A stretch of DNA of 64,000 nt from Flavobacteriales bacterium (GCA_023251095.1 JAHEZL010000020.1:35121-99120); one strand, 5' to 3'; shown: positions 8,727-17,885, numbered from the stretch's first letter. Translations and numbers: made by a program. Notes: a model not told the origin generated them from the letters alone.

Positions 8727-9077
8727 ATGTTAACTGAGTTTCTCAAATCAAAAATACATCAGGTAAAAATTACCCAGGCCGATGTTAATTATATTGGAAG
8801 CATCACCATTGATGAAACATTGATGATTGCAGCAAATATTCTGGAAGGTCAAAAAGTTCAGGTGGTTAATCTTAACAACGGTGAGCGCCTGGAGACCTAT
8901 GTTATCAAAGGCAAAAAAGACAGCGGGGAGATTTGTTTGAATGGTCCCGCCGCTCGCAAAGCCATAGTAGGCGACATTGTTATAATTATCGCCTATACCT
9001 TTTTAAGTGATGAAGAAGCCAGAACCTTCAAGCCCACCATTATTTTCCCAGATACCGCGACCAATAAATTAAAATAA
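8727..9077 (+). CDS. panD: Aspartate 1-decarboxylase
   Basis: Pyruvoyl-dependent enzyme making beta-alanine from aspartate for pantothenate synthesis, 116 residues. It is made as a proenzyme that self-cleaves between Gly24 and Ser25 in YIGSITID; both residues are present at the canonical positions, so maturation should be normal. The conserved NGPAAR segment is intact. It lies 9 bases after panC and 27 bases before the heptose adenylyltransferase. Confidence 0.97.
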   Translation: MLTEFLKSKIHQVKITQADVNYIGSITIDETLMIAANILEGQKVQVVNLNNGERLETYVIKGKKDSGEICLNGPAARKAIVGDIVIIIAYTFLSDEEARTFKPTIIFPDTATNKLK

Positions 9078-9104
9078 AAGCTTTTGAGTTCTTCGCTTCA
9101 AAAA

Positions 9105-9581
9105 ATGGAAAACAAGATTGTTTCTTTTTCAGAAGCAAGCCACCTTATTAAATCCTGGCAACAAGAAGGACAAAAGGTTGTTTTCACCAATGGTTGTTTT
9201 GATTTGTTGCATCAGGGCCACATTCACTATTTATGCGAAGCGGCTGCTTTGGGAAATAAACTGGTGCTGGGCTTAAATTCAGATGCTTCAGTAAAGACAT
9301 TAAAAGGACCTCTGCGTCCAATCAACAATGAAAAAAGCAGAGCAGAAATGCTGGCATGTTTTTTTTTCATTGATCTTGTGGTTTTGTTTGAAGAGGAAAC
9401 CCCTGAAAAGCTTATTACTGTTATTACTCCCGATATCTTAGTAAAGGGGGGAGATTATGCAGTTAAAGACATTGTTGGTGCTGAACATGTCCTTAAAAAC
9501 GGAGGTAAAGTTTTGCCTTTAAGTTTCATGGACGGATTTTCTTCTACCGACATCATTAACAAAATCAAGAAAACGACATAG
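9105..9581 (+). CDS. rfaE2: D-glycero-beta-D-manno-heptose-1-phosphate adenylyltransferase
   Basis: Nucleotidyltransferase of 158 residues from the chosen ATG. It activates heptose-1-phosphate to ADP-heptose for lipopolysaccharide or glycan synthesis. The TNGCFDLLHQGHIHYL motif (HxGH site), GLNSDASVKTLKGP and the ISSTDIINKI-like end (here FSSTDIINKIKK) are typical. It matches the C-terminal half of E. coli HldE; the kinase half must be encoded elsewhere. An in-frame TTG at 9084 would add seven residues, but ATG 9105 is preferred. It is co-directional with panCD, though the pathway is different. Confidence 0.88.
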   Translation: MENKIVSFSEASHLIKSWQQEGQKVVFTNGCFDLLHQGHIHYLCEAAALGNKLVLGLNSDASVKTLKGPLRPINNEKSRAEMLACFFFIDLVVLFEEETPEKLITVITPDILVKGGDYAVKDIVGAEHVLKNGGKVLPLSFMDGFSSTDIINKIKKTT

Positions 9582-9627
9582 GGACATTGTCCAAATAATT
9601 TTTATTTTTACTCAAATTCTATTTCTT

Positions 9628-10011
9628 ATGAAAACGTCAATTTTATCCTGTTTCTTGCTTTTAATGGTTGGCCTTGTCTTTTTTTCCTGTGAGCAGGATA
9701 CAAAAAAGAAACTGGAGGGAACATGGACGATGATTGAGATTCCTAGTAAGGGTTATGAAGAGAATTGGGAATTTACAGATTCAAAGATAATCATAACACA
9801 TACGAATCCCGGTGATACCGCAGTGCCTTTTAAAAGCGGAACATATTCTATTAAAAACAGCACCGTAACTACTGATGGTGATGGAATGGGATCATCAGGA
9901 GTGGAGTATTACAGAGGAAATTTTGAAATCCGCAGTTTAGATGGTACGGAGTTAATTTTGTTAAGAAAAGACATAGGCTTGCAATATTACGAGTTTGAGA
10001 AAAAACAGTAA
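9628..10011 (+). CDS. Small lipoprotein, lipocalin-like
   Basis: A 127-residue lipoprotein with a type II signal peptide ending FFS before Cys21. The mature part reads LEGTWTMIEIP, then alternating beta-strand patterns with a G-T-Y-S-I strand and a terminal YYEFEKKQ. This is the layout of small lipocalin-like lipoproteins in Bacteroidota. No catalytic residues are visible. Its TAA overlaps the radA ATG by one base (TAATG), so radA translation may be coupled to it. The function is unknown; the lipocalin assignment is by pattern only. Confidence 0.65.
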   Translation: MKTSILSCFLLLMVGLVFFSCEQDTKKKLEGTWTMIEIPSKGYEENWEFTDSKIIITHTNPGDTAVPFKSGTYSIKNSTVTTDGDGMGSSGVEYYRGNFEIRSLDGTELILLRKDIGLQYYEFEKKQ

Positions 10012-11363
10012 TGGCGAAATTAAAAACCGCTTATGTTTGCTCTTCTTGCGGCAACCAATCGGCTAAATGGCTTGGGAAATGCCCTCAATGCGGTGAGTGG
10101 AATACCTTTAATGAAGAAGTAACAGGCAATAGTCAACAGTCTCATATCCCCGGCATTGCTTCCGTAGCACCAACCCTTTTACATGAAATAGCACCTCTTG
10201 ATAAAGAAAGAATAGTTCTTAAGGATAGTGAATTGAATCGTGTTTTGGGTGACGGACTCGTTCCGGGATCAGTGATTTTGTTTACAGGAGAACCAGGAAT
10301 AGGGAAATCTACTTTAATGCTCCAAATCGCTCTTCAGTTTCCCGGAAAAAAAGTGTTGTACGTATCGGGAGAAGAGAGTCCGCAACAAATCAAATCGAGA
10401 GCCGACCGGCTCAAAAAAGCCAATGAAAATATTTATATCCTCCCGGAAACCAATGTGGAGGCCATTATTGAGCATATTCAAAAAACCGATCCCGACTTAT
10501 TAATCATCGATTCCATACAAACGCTTCAATCTTCAAAACTGGATTCGGCGCCCGGAACAATTTCTCAAATCCGGGAATGTGCCAATGACATTACACTGGT
10601 AGCAAAAAGAAAATCTATCCCTACATTTTTAATTGGCCACATTACCAAAGACGGACAGATTGCCGGCCCCAAAGTATTGGAACACATGGTAGATGTTGTT
10701 TTAGCATTTGAAGGCGACAGAAACCATATTTACCGCATCATCCGCAGTTCAAAAAACCGTTTTGGCCCCTCCAATGAAATGGGGATTTATCAGATGGAAG
10801 AGAACGGATTGAAAGTAGTGGAAAATCCATCTTCCATTTTACTTTCTCACAACGAAGAAAATTTAAGCGGAATAGCAATTTCCGCATCTATGGAAGGCAT
10901 CCGTCCTTTGTTGATTGAAACGCAGGCCCTCGTAAGCACCGCTGCTTATGGAACGCCACAAAGATCAGCTACAGGCTTTGATACAAAAAGATTGAATATG
11001 TTGTTGGCAGTTTTGGAAAAACGCTGCGGATTTAAAATTCAGTTGAAAGATGTTTTTTTAAACATCACCGGAGGAATTAAGCCCGAAGACACAGGGATTG
11101 ATTTATCCATTGTTGCCGCTATTCTCTCGTCGGGAATTGACATTGCCATTCCTTCCACTTATTGTTTTGCCGGAGAGATAGGTTTATCGGGTGAAATACG
11201 AGCAGTGAGAAGCGTTGCCGCACGAATTAAGGAAGCTGAAAAAATGGGCTTCACCACCATTTTTCTTTCGAAGTATAACGATGAAGATTCCCTGAAAGGA
11301 AAGAAAATTAAAATTGTGCGTTTGGCGAAAGCTCAGGATTTAGTGACTCATCTTTTCAGATAA
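10011..11363 (+). CDS. radA: DNA repair protein RadA
   Basis: RecA-like branch-migration factor of homologous recombination, 450 residues. The N-terminal zinc finger has CSSC and CPQC pairs (residues about 10-29). The ATPase has Walker A GEPGIGKST, Walker B LLIIDSIQT and the RadA-specific KNRFG motif. The C-terminal Lon-like domain (from about residue 280) lacks protease residues, as expected. The start overlaps the preceding lipoprotein stop by one base. It converges on the SPFH gene with 7 bases between stops and no terminator. Confidence 0.97.
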   Translation: MAKLKTAYVCSSCGNQSAKWLGKCPQCGEWNTFNEEVTGNSQQSHIPGIASVAPTLLHEIAPLDKERIVLKDSELNRVLGDGLVPGSVILFTGEPGIGKSTLMLQIALQFPGKKVLYVSGEESPQQIKSRADRLKKANENIYILPETNVEAIIEHIQKTDPDLLIIDSIQTLQSSKLDSAPGTISQIRECANDITLVAKRKSIPTFLIGHITKDGQIAGPKVLEHMVDVVLAFEGDRNHIYRIIRSSKNRFGPSNEMGIYQMEENGLKVVENPSSILLSHNEENLSGIAISASMEGIRPLLIETQALVSTAAYGTPQRSATGFDTKRLNMLLAVLEKRCGFKIQLKDVFLNITGGIKPEDTGIDLSIVAAILSSGIDIAIPSTYCFAGEIGLSGEIRAVRSVAARIKEAEKMGFTTIFLSKYNDEDSLKGKKIKIVRLAKAQDLVTHLFR

Positions 11364-11370
11364 ATTACTT

Positions 11371-12303
11371 TTACTTTTTATGCTCCATCAAATTATTCAT
11401 TGCCATCATCTGTTGCATTGTCTTCTGCATATTATCAGCAGAGCCATCCAGGAAAATAACATTTCCTTGCCCATTTTCTGAAAACTGCTTAATCGCCTCT
11501 GTCCACATGGAGAAAAGAATTACTGAAGTGTCCAGGTTGGCTTGTTGCATTTCACGTGCAGCTTCAGTCATCCCTTTTGCTACTTCCTGACGGAAGAGAG
11601 CAACCCCTTGTCCGCGCAATTGAGCCGCTAATTTCTCCGCTTCAGCAGAAATTTTGATGGCATTTCCTTCTGCTTCCGCAGCTTTGGTTTTAGTGATTAA
11701 TAAGGCCTGACCTTCATTTTCGGCTGCGGCTTTTAAATTGTTGGAAGCCACTACCTGAGCCATTGATTTCATAATGGCATCATCAAAAGTAATATCGTTT
11801 AATTGCAAGTCGATGAGGTGATATCCCCATCCTTCCAGGGTTTGGTCGATTTGTTCTTTTACATCACCCACAATTTCATTTCTCAAAGACAAAACCTCGG
11901 CTTGTTTTTTAGTAGCTACAAATCCGCGGATGGAACCTTCGATTGTACGAATCAGGGCTTGCATTAAATTTCTGTCGTCAACGAATTTAAAGGCTACATT
12001 TTTTATAGTTGCCTCATCGGGATTTACAACAGCATACAACAACATTGCTTTAAAAAAAACATTGGCTTGGTCAATAGTGGTTGCTTGAAACTCTAATTCT
12101 ACCGAACGGTTCTGAACAGAAACTCTTTTATAAATGGTTTCTATAAAAGGGATTTTAAAATTCAATCCCGGCGTCATCAGTCGGCGGTATTTTCCAAAAA
12201 CAGTTACCACCGCTATTGTTCCCTGTTGCACGGTAACAAAAGAAAGAAAAAGTGTGACTGCCAATAAAACTACCGGAATGACAACGAAAAGATTTGGAAG
12301 CAT
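11371..12303 (-). CDS. SPFH/Band-7 domain membrane protein (slipin/QmcA-like)
   Basis: A 310-residue protein with one N-terminal membrane helix (about residues 5-25) and an SPFH domain (about 26-190) that includes the stomatin-like GKYRRLMTPGLNFKIPF segment. A long Ala/Glu-rich helical region follows (about 195-260), then a Met/Gln-rich tail. Such proteins oligomerise in membrane microdomains and often partner with NfeD or FtsH. No nfeD gene is adjacent here. It lies 37 bases downstream of the ABC ATPase gene on the same strand, which may be chance. The role is not predictable beyond a membrane scaffold. Confidence 0.85.
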   Translation of the reverse strand: MLPNLFVVIPVVLLAVTLFLSFVTVQQGTIAVVTVFGKYRRLMTPGLNFKIPFIETIYKRVSVQNRSVELEFQATTIDQANVFFKAMLLYAVVNPDEATIKNVAFKFVDDRNLMQALIRTIEGSIRGFVATKKQAEVLSLRNEIVGDVKEQIDQTLEGWGYHLIDLQLNDITFDDAIMKSMAQVVASNNLKAAAENEGQALLITKTKAAEAEGNAIKISAEAEKLAAQLRGQGVALFRQEVAKGMTEAAREMQQANLDTSVILFSMWTEAIKQFSENGQGNVIFLDGSADNMQKTMQQMMAMNNLMEHKK

Positions 12304-12340
12304 AATACAAAGATTTATTTTGCGATAAATATACTTAAGT

Positions 12341-14056
12341 TCAGCGAAAAGTCAAGCCTTTTGGAATGGCATCAATCAATGATCGGGTATATTCTGTTTG
12401 CGGATCATTGTAAATGGCATCTGCCTCATCCATCCTTTCAATTTTCCCGTGTTTGTTCATCACTATCATGCGGTCGCACATGAATTTCACAACAGATAAA
12501 TCGTGGGAAATGAAAATATAAGTGAGGGCGAATTCTCTTTTTAAATCGTTCAGCAAATTCAATACCTGCGCTTGAACCGATACATCTAAAGAAGAAACCG
12601 ATTCATCGCAAATCAAAAATTCGGGTTGTAGCGCAAGTGCTCGCGCAATGCAAATGCGCTGCCGTTGTCCGCCTGAGAATTCATGGGGATAACGGTAAAA
12701 ATGTTCTGCTTTCAAACTTACTTTTTCCAGAAGATTGATCACATATTCTTCGCGTTGTTTTTTGCTGTCGAGAATTCCGTGAACATTCATCGGTTCCATG
12801 ATGGCTTTGCCGATAGGGATTCTCGGATTTAAAGAGGAATAAGGATCCTGAAAAATGATCTGCATTTTTTTCCGGAAGGGATTCAATTCCTTGTTGTTGA
12901 GGGAAAGGAGGTTGGTGCCTTTGTAAATAATTTCTCCTTCGGTGGCATCGGCCAATCTTAAAATACTTCTTCCCAAAGTAGTTTTTCCGCAGCCCGATTC
13001 TCCAACGAGTCCGAGCGTTTCCCCTTTATAAACCTCAAAACTCACATCATCCACCGCCTTAACAAAAGAAGTGGTTTTTCCGAGCCAGTTTTTTTTGAGC
13101 GGGAAATAAGTTTTGAGGTGATTTACTTTTAAAACAGCTTCGTTTTCGTAAAGTTTTTGGTGATTTATTTTTCTTTCTTCGGCAGTGATTTCAACTGCCT
13201 GAAAAGCAGATTCATTGAGGAAATCGGCAACAACAGGTAGTTTTTGATAGCGTTTGTCCAATGGTGGTTTACACGCTAATAAACCTTTGGTATAGGGATG
13301 TTGAGGATTTTGAAAAAGATTTTCCACCGTATTTTCCTCCACAATTTTCCCCTGATGCATTACAATAGCTCTATCCGCAATTTCAGCAACCACGCCCAAA
13401 TCATGAGTGATGAAAATGATCCCCATGTTTCTTTTTTTCTGAATGGAAGAAATCAATTCGAGGATGGTTTTCTGAACAGTAACGTCTAATGCTGTGGTAG
13501 GTTCATCGGCAATGAGTACAGAGGGCTCGCACGACAGCGCCATGGCGATCATCACGCGCTGTTTTTGTCCGCCTGAGAGTTGATGGGGATAAGCCTCAAA
13601 AATATCATCAGGCCTTGGCAATTGCACTTCTTTAAAAAGCTGAATGGTTTTTTCCTTTGCTTCTTTTTTGCTGCATTTCTGATGTAACAGTATGGCTTCT
13701 ACCACCTGATCTCCGCAGGTAAACACAGGATTCAGGGAAGTCATGGGTTCCTGAAAAATCATGGCAATGTCCTTGCCGCGGTATTCCCGCATTTGTTTTT
13801 CGTTGAGGGCAAGCAGATTTATTTTTTCGCCTCTTCCGTAGTAATTTATTTCACCTCCGCTGATTTTCCCCGGAGGAGAGGGAATGAGTTGCATGATGGA
13901 CAATGAAGTCACTGATTTTCCGGATCCCGATTCTCCTACAACACCAATAGTTTCGCCTTTGTGCAGAGAGAAGCTGATATTGTTTACGGCAGTAAACTCA
14001 TCCTTTCCCGAGGAAAATTTAATTTCAAGATTCTTTATTTCGAGTAAGAGCTCCAA
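12341..14056 (-). CDS. ABC transporter, two fused ATPase domains (peptide/nickel type)
   Basis: A 571-residue protein with two complete ABC ATPase domains, as in GsiA or fused DppD-DppF. Domain 1 (about residues 1-260) has Walker A GESGSGKS and signature LSGGQKQR. Domain 2 (about 305-570) has Walker A GESGCGKT and signature FSGGQRQR. Each is followed by a Walker B with the catalytic acidic pair and a switch His (ITHDLG, ISHDLS). A C-terminal oligopeptide_HPY-like segment follows domain 1 (NPQHPYTKGLLA). Permease and binding-protein genes are not nearby, so they must lie elsewhere. The substrate is probably oligopeptides; this is family-level inference. Confidence 0.9.
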   Translation of the reverse strand: MELLLEIKNLEIKFSSGKDEFTAVNNISFSLHKGETIGVVGESGSGKSVTSLSIMQLIPSPPGKISGGEINYYGRGEKINLLALNEKQMREYRGKDIAMIFQEPMTSLNPVFTCGDQVVEAILLHQKCSKKEAKEKTIQLFKEVQLPRPDDIFEAYPHQLSGGQKQRVMIAMALSCEPSVLIADEPTTALDVTVQKTILELISSIQKKRNMGIIFITHDLGVVAEIADRAIVMHQGKIVEENTVENLFQNPQHPYTKGLLACKPPLDKRYQKLPVVADFLNESAFQAVEITAEERKINHQKLYENEAVLKVNHLKTYFPLKKNWLGKTTSFVKAVDDVSFEVYKGETLGLVGESGCGKTTLGRSILRLADATEGEIIYKGTNLLSLNNKELNPFRKKMQIIFQDPYSSLNPRIPIGKAIMEPMNVHGILDSKKQREEYVINLLEKVSLKAEHFYRYPHEFSGGQRQRICIARALALQPEFLICDESVSSLDVSVQAQVLNLLNDLKREFALTYIFISHDLSVVKFMCDRMIVMNKHGKIERMDEADAIYNDPQTEYTRSLIDAIPKGLTFR

Positions 14057-14133
14057 GACTTTAAAGTTAAATGAATATTATTAAAAAGGAAGAGTGAGTG
14101 TGAGAGTGAGTTTTGAGAAATGGATAACAAAAA

Positions 14134-14160
14134 AAATGTTCCGCGGGGGGCGGAACATTT
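14134..14160 (-). terminator. Hairpin, probable minus-strand terminator
   Basis: An 11-base perfect stem (14134-14144 with 14150-14160) with a G5 loop. On the minus strand it runs into a T tract (14133 down to 14128). It lies about 100 bases past the stop of the minus-strand lipoprotein gene, with a tiny plus-strand ORF between, so it could instead belong to a plus-strand leader. Confidence 0.6.
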
Positions 14161-14180
14161 AATTACCTAAAACCTAAACT

Positions 14181-14255
14181 ATGAAAAAACTATTTTTTTT
14201 ACTACTACTGTGTTGTGATACGCAGGTGAAAAAAAATAGGTTTCATTTTTTATAA
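14181..14255 (+). pseudogene. Orphan 24-codon signal-peptide-like ORF (possible gene remnant)
   Basis: An ATG preceded by AAAACCTAAACT opens a 24-codon frame: MKK, seven hydrophobic residues, two cysteines (CCDTQ), then a basic end and TAA. The beginning looks exactly like the start of an exported Bacteroidota protein, but no mature protein follows. It is preceded by the G5-loop hairpin at 14134-14160. It could be the 5' end of a lost secreted-protein gene or a real tiny peptide; chance is also possible. I favour a remnant, at low confidence. Confidence 0.3.
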
Positions 14256-14260
14256 AAAAA

Positions 14261-14875
14261 TTAATAATCAGTTTCTTCCAGATTGATTAAAACCTGACTG
14301 TACGCCATTTTCACGCTGTCGCTTCCGGGATAAACGCCTTTGATAAATTTCATTCCCAAAGCAAAAGGAAAACTATCTACGGTGAGGGCATTCCATGTTT
14401 CGTACTTATCTAAGCCATGAAAAGACTTTCCGTATTTCTGATCAAAGAAATTGCTCAGCTTAATAAATAAATCTTTTGCTGTGCTGTCGGAAATAAGATT
14501 CACCATAATATGGATGTCTGTCACGAAATTCTGGTCATTTATAAAATAGTAAGAAGACACATAGTCGGAGCTGTTAAGGTCCTGAATAAAGGCTTTCATT
14601 CCTTTTTCATCAGCGCCGGCCAGGCCTTTTTCTTTAGCGAGAATGGTGTCAACACGATCATAAATATTTACTCCTCTGAGGGTTTTGTCGGCACCAAGAT
14701 TATTTTTATCGCCCAATACCTGTAAAAACAAATCGCCTGAATTATTGAACGCAATGTTTAGGTCTTCTTTGCTGTTGGTGAGTGCTTCCAATGCGGGCTC
14801 AGCGGGCTGGTCGGGTTTACAACCTGAAGCCATTAAAAAACCAAGAGCGACAAAAGCAATGAGATGTTTGTTCAT
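14261..14875 (-). CDS. Lipoprotein of unknown function
   Basis: A 204-residue lipoprotein with a signal peptide ending ASG before Cys19. The mature part begins with a Pro/Glu-rich linker and continues as a mixed alpha/beta domain with no motif I recognise. It contains few charged clusters and ends in an acidic ETDY. It lies 18 bases downstream of the serine hydrolase gene on the same strand, so the two are probably co-transcribed. The likely location is the periplasmic face of the inner or outer membrane. Confidence 0.65.
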   Translation of the reverse strand: MNKHLIAFVALGFLMASGCKPDQPAEPALEALTNSKEDLNIAFNNSGDLFLQVLGDKNNLGADKTLRGVNIYDRVDTILAKEKGLAGADEKGMKAFIQDLNSSDYVSSYYFINDQNFVTDIHIMVNLISDSTAKDLFIKLSNFFDQKYGKSFHGLDKYETWNALTVDSFPFALGMKFIKGVYPGSDSVKMAYSQVLINLEETDY

Positions 14876-14893
14876 AATTATAATTTTAATAAT

Positions 14894-16063
14894 CTATTTC
14901 AGTTTAAGCATGTCAAAAGTTGCGTCGAGGTATTTAAAAAAGTCGCGTGGAAGTTTATCTTCCGGCTCCTGTTCGCGCACTCTTCCCAATCGCACAATGA
15001 TTAAATCGTAGTCGGGAACACAAATAACATACTGACCATTTAATCCAATCGGACTGAATACTTTGTGTCCTTTGTAAGTCATCAGCCACCATCCATAGCC
15101 GTAACGCTCCAAGGGTTTATTGTCGAATTCATCCGTTAAGTTGGCCGGTTGAATGGACGCCATAACATAATCTTCGGGCACAATTTGTTTTCCGTCAACA
15201 CGGCCGCTGTCCATGTACAATTTGCCAATTCTTGCAAAATCGCGTGCAGTAGCATAGTAAGAACTAAAAGATTTTTCATCTCCGTTTTCATGGTCGAGGT
15301 TCCATAGCGCTTCGTGTTCGGCGTGCAGTTCTCCCCATAATTTTTGTTCATCGTATTCGGAAATGCTTTCTCCTAAAGCTTTTTTCAGTACTGCTGAAAG
15401 AACCAAAGTAGTTCCGCTGCGGTATTCAAAAATTTCCCCCGGTTCTTTCACCACGTCATAATGTGTAATCAGATCTTCCAGATCATCGCCATAATAAGCT
15501 TTTGCGGGACAGCCGAAAGGATTTACGTAAGGTTCATCAAAATCGAAACCACTGCTCATGGTAACCAAAGTTTTGATGGTCATTTTTCCTGCCAGACCAT
15601 CTTTGTATTGCGGCAGAAAATCGCTTACAGGCTGATCGATCGATTTTATTTTTCCTTCTTTGATGGCGATCCCCAGTAAAATACTTACTACGGTTTTCCC
15701 CATGGAGAAAGAGTTGGATATGGTGTCTTTGGTGTATTTCTCCCAGTATTTTTCAAAAATCAGAGAGTCATTTTGAATGACTAAAAACGCACAGGACTGA
15801 AGACTGTCGGCATATTTTGAATATTCAGGTGCTAAAGAAAAAGTATTGTATTTTTTTGAAATGGCCCAGGGACGCGGATCAGAAGCTTTGATGTGGCGGT
15901 TGTAAAAGATCTGGTATTCGTCAATGGTTGGTCCCGCTTTCCCTGTGAAATAAGTATTTGCCAATCCTTTGTATAAATGGGTGTTGTTGGTGGCTACCAG
16001 AACAATGTGGATCACCAGAAACACGGAGGCGATAATTAAAATAATTTTGAGAAAGCGGCGCAT
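14894..16063 (-). CDS. Membrane-anchored serine hydrolase (beta-lactamase class C fold)
   Basis: A 389-residue member of the beta-lactamase/penicillin-binding-protein-like serine hydrolase family. An N-terminal membrane helix (about residues 5-25) exports and anchors it. The SxxK motif is SMGK near residue 119, followed by the helix VVSILLGIAIKEGKI. The second catalytic Tyr is probably in the EYRSGTT segment. The C-terminal part has the GLNGQYV strand, where the KTG-equivalent sits. Substrates in this family vary (D-amino-acid peptides, esters), so no specific reaction can be given. It is co-directional with the downstream lipoprotein and the upstream lipB. Confidence 0.85.
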   Translation of the reverse strand: MRRFLKIILIIASVFLVIHIVLVATNNTHLYKGLANTYFTGKAGPTIDEYQIFYNRHIKASDPRPWAISKKYNTFSLAPEYSKYADSLQSCAFLVIQNDSLIFEKYWEKYTKDTISNSFSMGKTVVSILLGIAIKEGKIKSIDQPVSDFLPQYKDGLAGKMTIKTLVTMSSGFDFDEPYVNPFGCPAKAYYGDDLEDLITHYDVVKEPGEIFEYRSGTTLVLSAVLKKALGESISEYDEQKLWGELHAEHEALWNLDHENGDEKSFSSYYATARDFARIGKLYMDSGRVDGKQIVPEDYVMASIQPANLTDEFDNKPLERYGYGWWLMTYKGHKVFSPIGLNGQYVICVPDYDLIIVRLGRVREQEPEDKLPRDFFKYLDATFDMLKLK

Positions 16064-16083
16064 ATAATCTTGTTTTTACGTCT

Positions 16084-16806
16084 TTACGATGTAGTTAGTG
16101 ATAAGTTGCTTAATTCAATTCCGAATAAGGAGCAGAGGTGTTTTTTAAGCACTTCTTCCACTTCATTCAGCGGAACATCTTTTCCAAGTTCCAAGGCGAT
16201 CGAAGTTACTTTTTTATCTGAAATCCCGCAAGGGACAATGTTTTCAAAGTAGTTGAGGTTGGTATTTACGTTGAGGGCGAAACCGTGCATGGTGATCCAT
16301 CTGCTGCAACGCACGCCCATCGCACAAATTTTTCGCGCTTTGAGTGGATCGGCGCGGTCAATCCAAACACCTGTTAATCCATCAATTCTTCCTCCTTCAA
16401 TGCCATATTCTTTCAAAGTGAGAATAATGGCTTCTTCCAGATAACGGAGGTATTTATGGATATCGGTGAAAAATTGATCGAGGTCTAAAATGGGATAACC
16501 CACCAATTGCCCCGGACCGTGATAAGTGATATCTCCGCCACGGTTGATTTTGTAAAAAGTAGCTTTATTTTCATCCAGTTCATCATCATTGATCAGTAAA
16601 TGGCTGCTGTCACCACTTTTCCCGAGGGTGTACACGTGAGGGTGCTCACAAAACAAAAGATAATTGTTGATGTTAATCTGATCCTCGGGATTTTTGCGAT
16701 TGTGCATTTTCGCTTCGGCCGATTGATTGAACAGTTTTTCCTGGAAGTCCCAGGCTTCTTTGTAATCAATCATTCCAAGATTTTGAAAATGTACAATTTT
16801 TGTCAT
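16084..16806 (-). CDS. lipB: Octanoyl-[ACP]:protein N-octanoyltransferase
   Basis: Transfers octanoyl from acyl carrier protein to lipoyl domains, the first step of lipoate synthesis. At 240 residues it is family-typical. The RGGDITYHGPGQLVGYPI motif, GLTGVWID, the catalytic Lys region (RKICAMGVR), the MHGFALNV segment and the catalytic Cys in IVPCGI are all present. Its first four bases overlap the end of the isomerase gene upstream, so the two are translationally coupled despite unrelated functions. Confidence 0.96.
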   Translation of the reverse strand: MTKIVHFQNLGMIDYKEAWDFQEKLFNQSAEAKMHNRKNPEDQININNYLLFCEHPHVYTLGKSGDSSHLLINDDELDENKATFYKINRGGDITYHGPGQLVGYPILDLDQFFTDIHKYLRYLEEAIILTLKEYGIEGGRIDGLTGVWIDRADPLKARKICAMGVRCSRWITMHGFALNVNTNLNYFENIVPCGISDKKVTSIALELGKDVPLNEVEEVLKKHLCSLFGIELSNLSLTTS

Positions 16807-17789
16807 TTCAATGTTGCGAGCGCTTCTTTCAATTCGTCAATAACTGCAATTTCAACAGGATCAATATTTCTTTTTTCTGCGATGAGTACCGAAACCCAGT
16901 CGCCGAAATGCACAAAGTAAAAAGCTTTTTCAAGCATGGAAGCTCCTTTGGAATACACTTCCGTTACTGAGCTTACCAGAGGTTTTACTTTGCTGATGGT
17001 GAAGTCGGTTCTTTTTGCTGTTCTGTAAAAATCGTCGTCGTTTCGGAAAACCACTAACGCAATGTCTTTATGAGCTTCAGTCCAACCTACAATTTCGTTG
17101 TGACACAATTCAGGTAATTTATGATGCCACGACAGCATTTTAGAATTTTCGTTGATTTGCTGACGGAAGCGAATGGCAATGCCTTCGAAGTTATCGGCGC
17201 TGTAAATCACCGGAATTTTGTTCAGTAATTTAGCCGCTAATTCATCGGCTCCTTTGATAATATTTTCTTTTTCTTTCAACAGCAAATTGGCTGCTAAAGC
17301 CATTTGATCGGTGTACAGAGAAGAAATCAATCCGTATTTTTCTAAAACAAAAAGTTGTTGGGTCACCGAGTAACCCATAGTAGATCGCGGAGGCATTCCG
17401 CCCGGATTCAAAATATAGTTGAAGCCATGTTCTTTGCAAATCTCTAATACTTTGCCTCCTGTAGTGACAGCTGCGATTTCAGCTTTTGCTTGAATGGCTT
17501 GTTCAATGGTGAGTAAAGTTTCCTCGGTATTTCCTGAATAAGAAGAAGCAATGACCAGCGTATTTTCATTGACAAAAGCCGGAATATGATAATCGTTGCA
17601 GGTTAAAACCGGAACTTTGATGGCGTCTTTGATGATCTGGCTTACAATGGTGCCGCCAATTCCAGAGCCACCCAATCCGCAAATCAATACATTTTTGATT
17701 TCGTTTTTAGCAGGCTTGAATGTTGTTGCCTTGCCTATTTCTATTGCTTTTTTTAACTGAGCGGGAAATTTTTCTACTAAGGATTTCAT
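16803..17789 (-). CDS. Bifunctional phosphoglucose/phosphomannose isomerase
   Basis: A 328-residue isomerase with two SIS domains, interconverting glucose-6-phosphate, fructose-6-phosphate and mannose-6-phosphate. The N-terminal GLGGSGIGG motif, the SYSGNTEET phosphate-binding loop and the PRSTMGYS segment are hallmarks of the archaeal/bacterial bifunctional PGI/PMI family. The catalytic His/Glu region follows (SWHHKLPELCHNEIVGW). The length fits the family. It overlaps lipB by four bases and diverges from lysS across a 133-base gap containing an inverted repeat. Confidence 0.9.
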   Translation of the reverse strand: MKSLVEKFPAQLKKAIEIGKATTFKPAKNEIKNVLICGLGGSGIGGTIVSQIIKDAIKVPVLTCNDYHIPAFVNENTLVIASSYSGNTEETLLTIEQAIQAKAEIAAVTTGGKVLEICKEHGFNYILNPGGMPPRSTMGYSVTQQLFVLEKYGLISSLYTDQMALAANLLLKEKENIIKGADELAAKLLNKIPVIYSADNFEGIAIRFRQQINENSKMLSWHHKLPELCHNEIVGWTEAHKDIALVVFRNDDDFYRTAKRTDFTISKVKPLVSSVTEVYSKGASMLEKAFYFVHFGDWVSVLIAEKRNIDPVEIAVIDELKEALATLK

Positions 17790-17811
17790 TTTATTTATTT
17801 TTTATGCATTT

Positions 17812-17827
17812 ATCCTAATGTTAGGAT
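17812..17827. repeat. Short inverted repeat in the isomerase-lysS divergent region
   Basis: ATCCTAA and TTAGGAT separated by two bases, 22 bases upstream of the isomerase start and 59 bases before the lysS -7 box. The dyad could be an operator for the isomerase-lipB unit or a leader hairpin. There is no regulator gene beside it. Confidence 0.3.
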
Positions 17828-17885
17828 GTTCACGAAAATACTAAAATTGTGGATATTTACTCTATGTAAATAGTCAAAAATCACG

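Noticed and set aside
9580..9595. Small palindrome GGACATTGTCC after the rfaE2 gene as a terminator
   Set aside because: Only four paired bases and no clean T run directly after.
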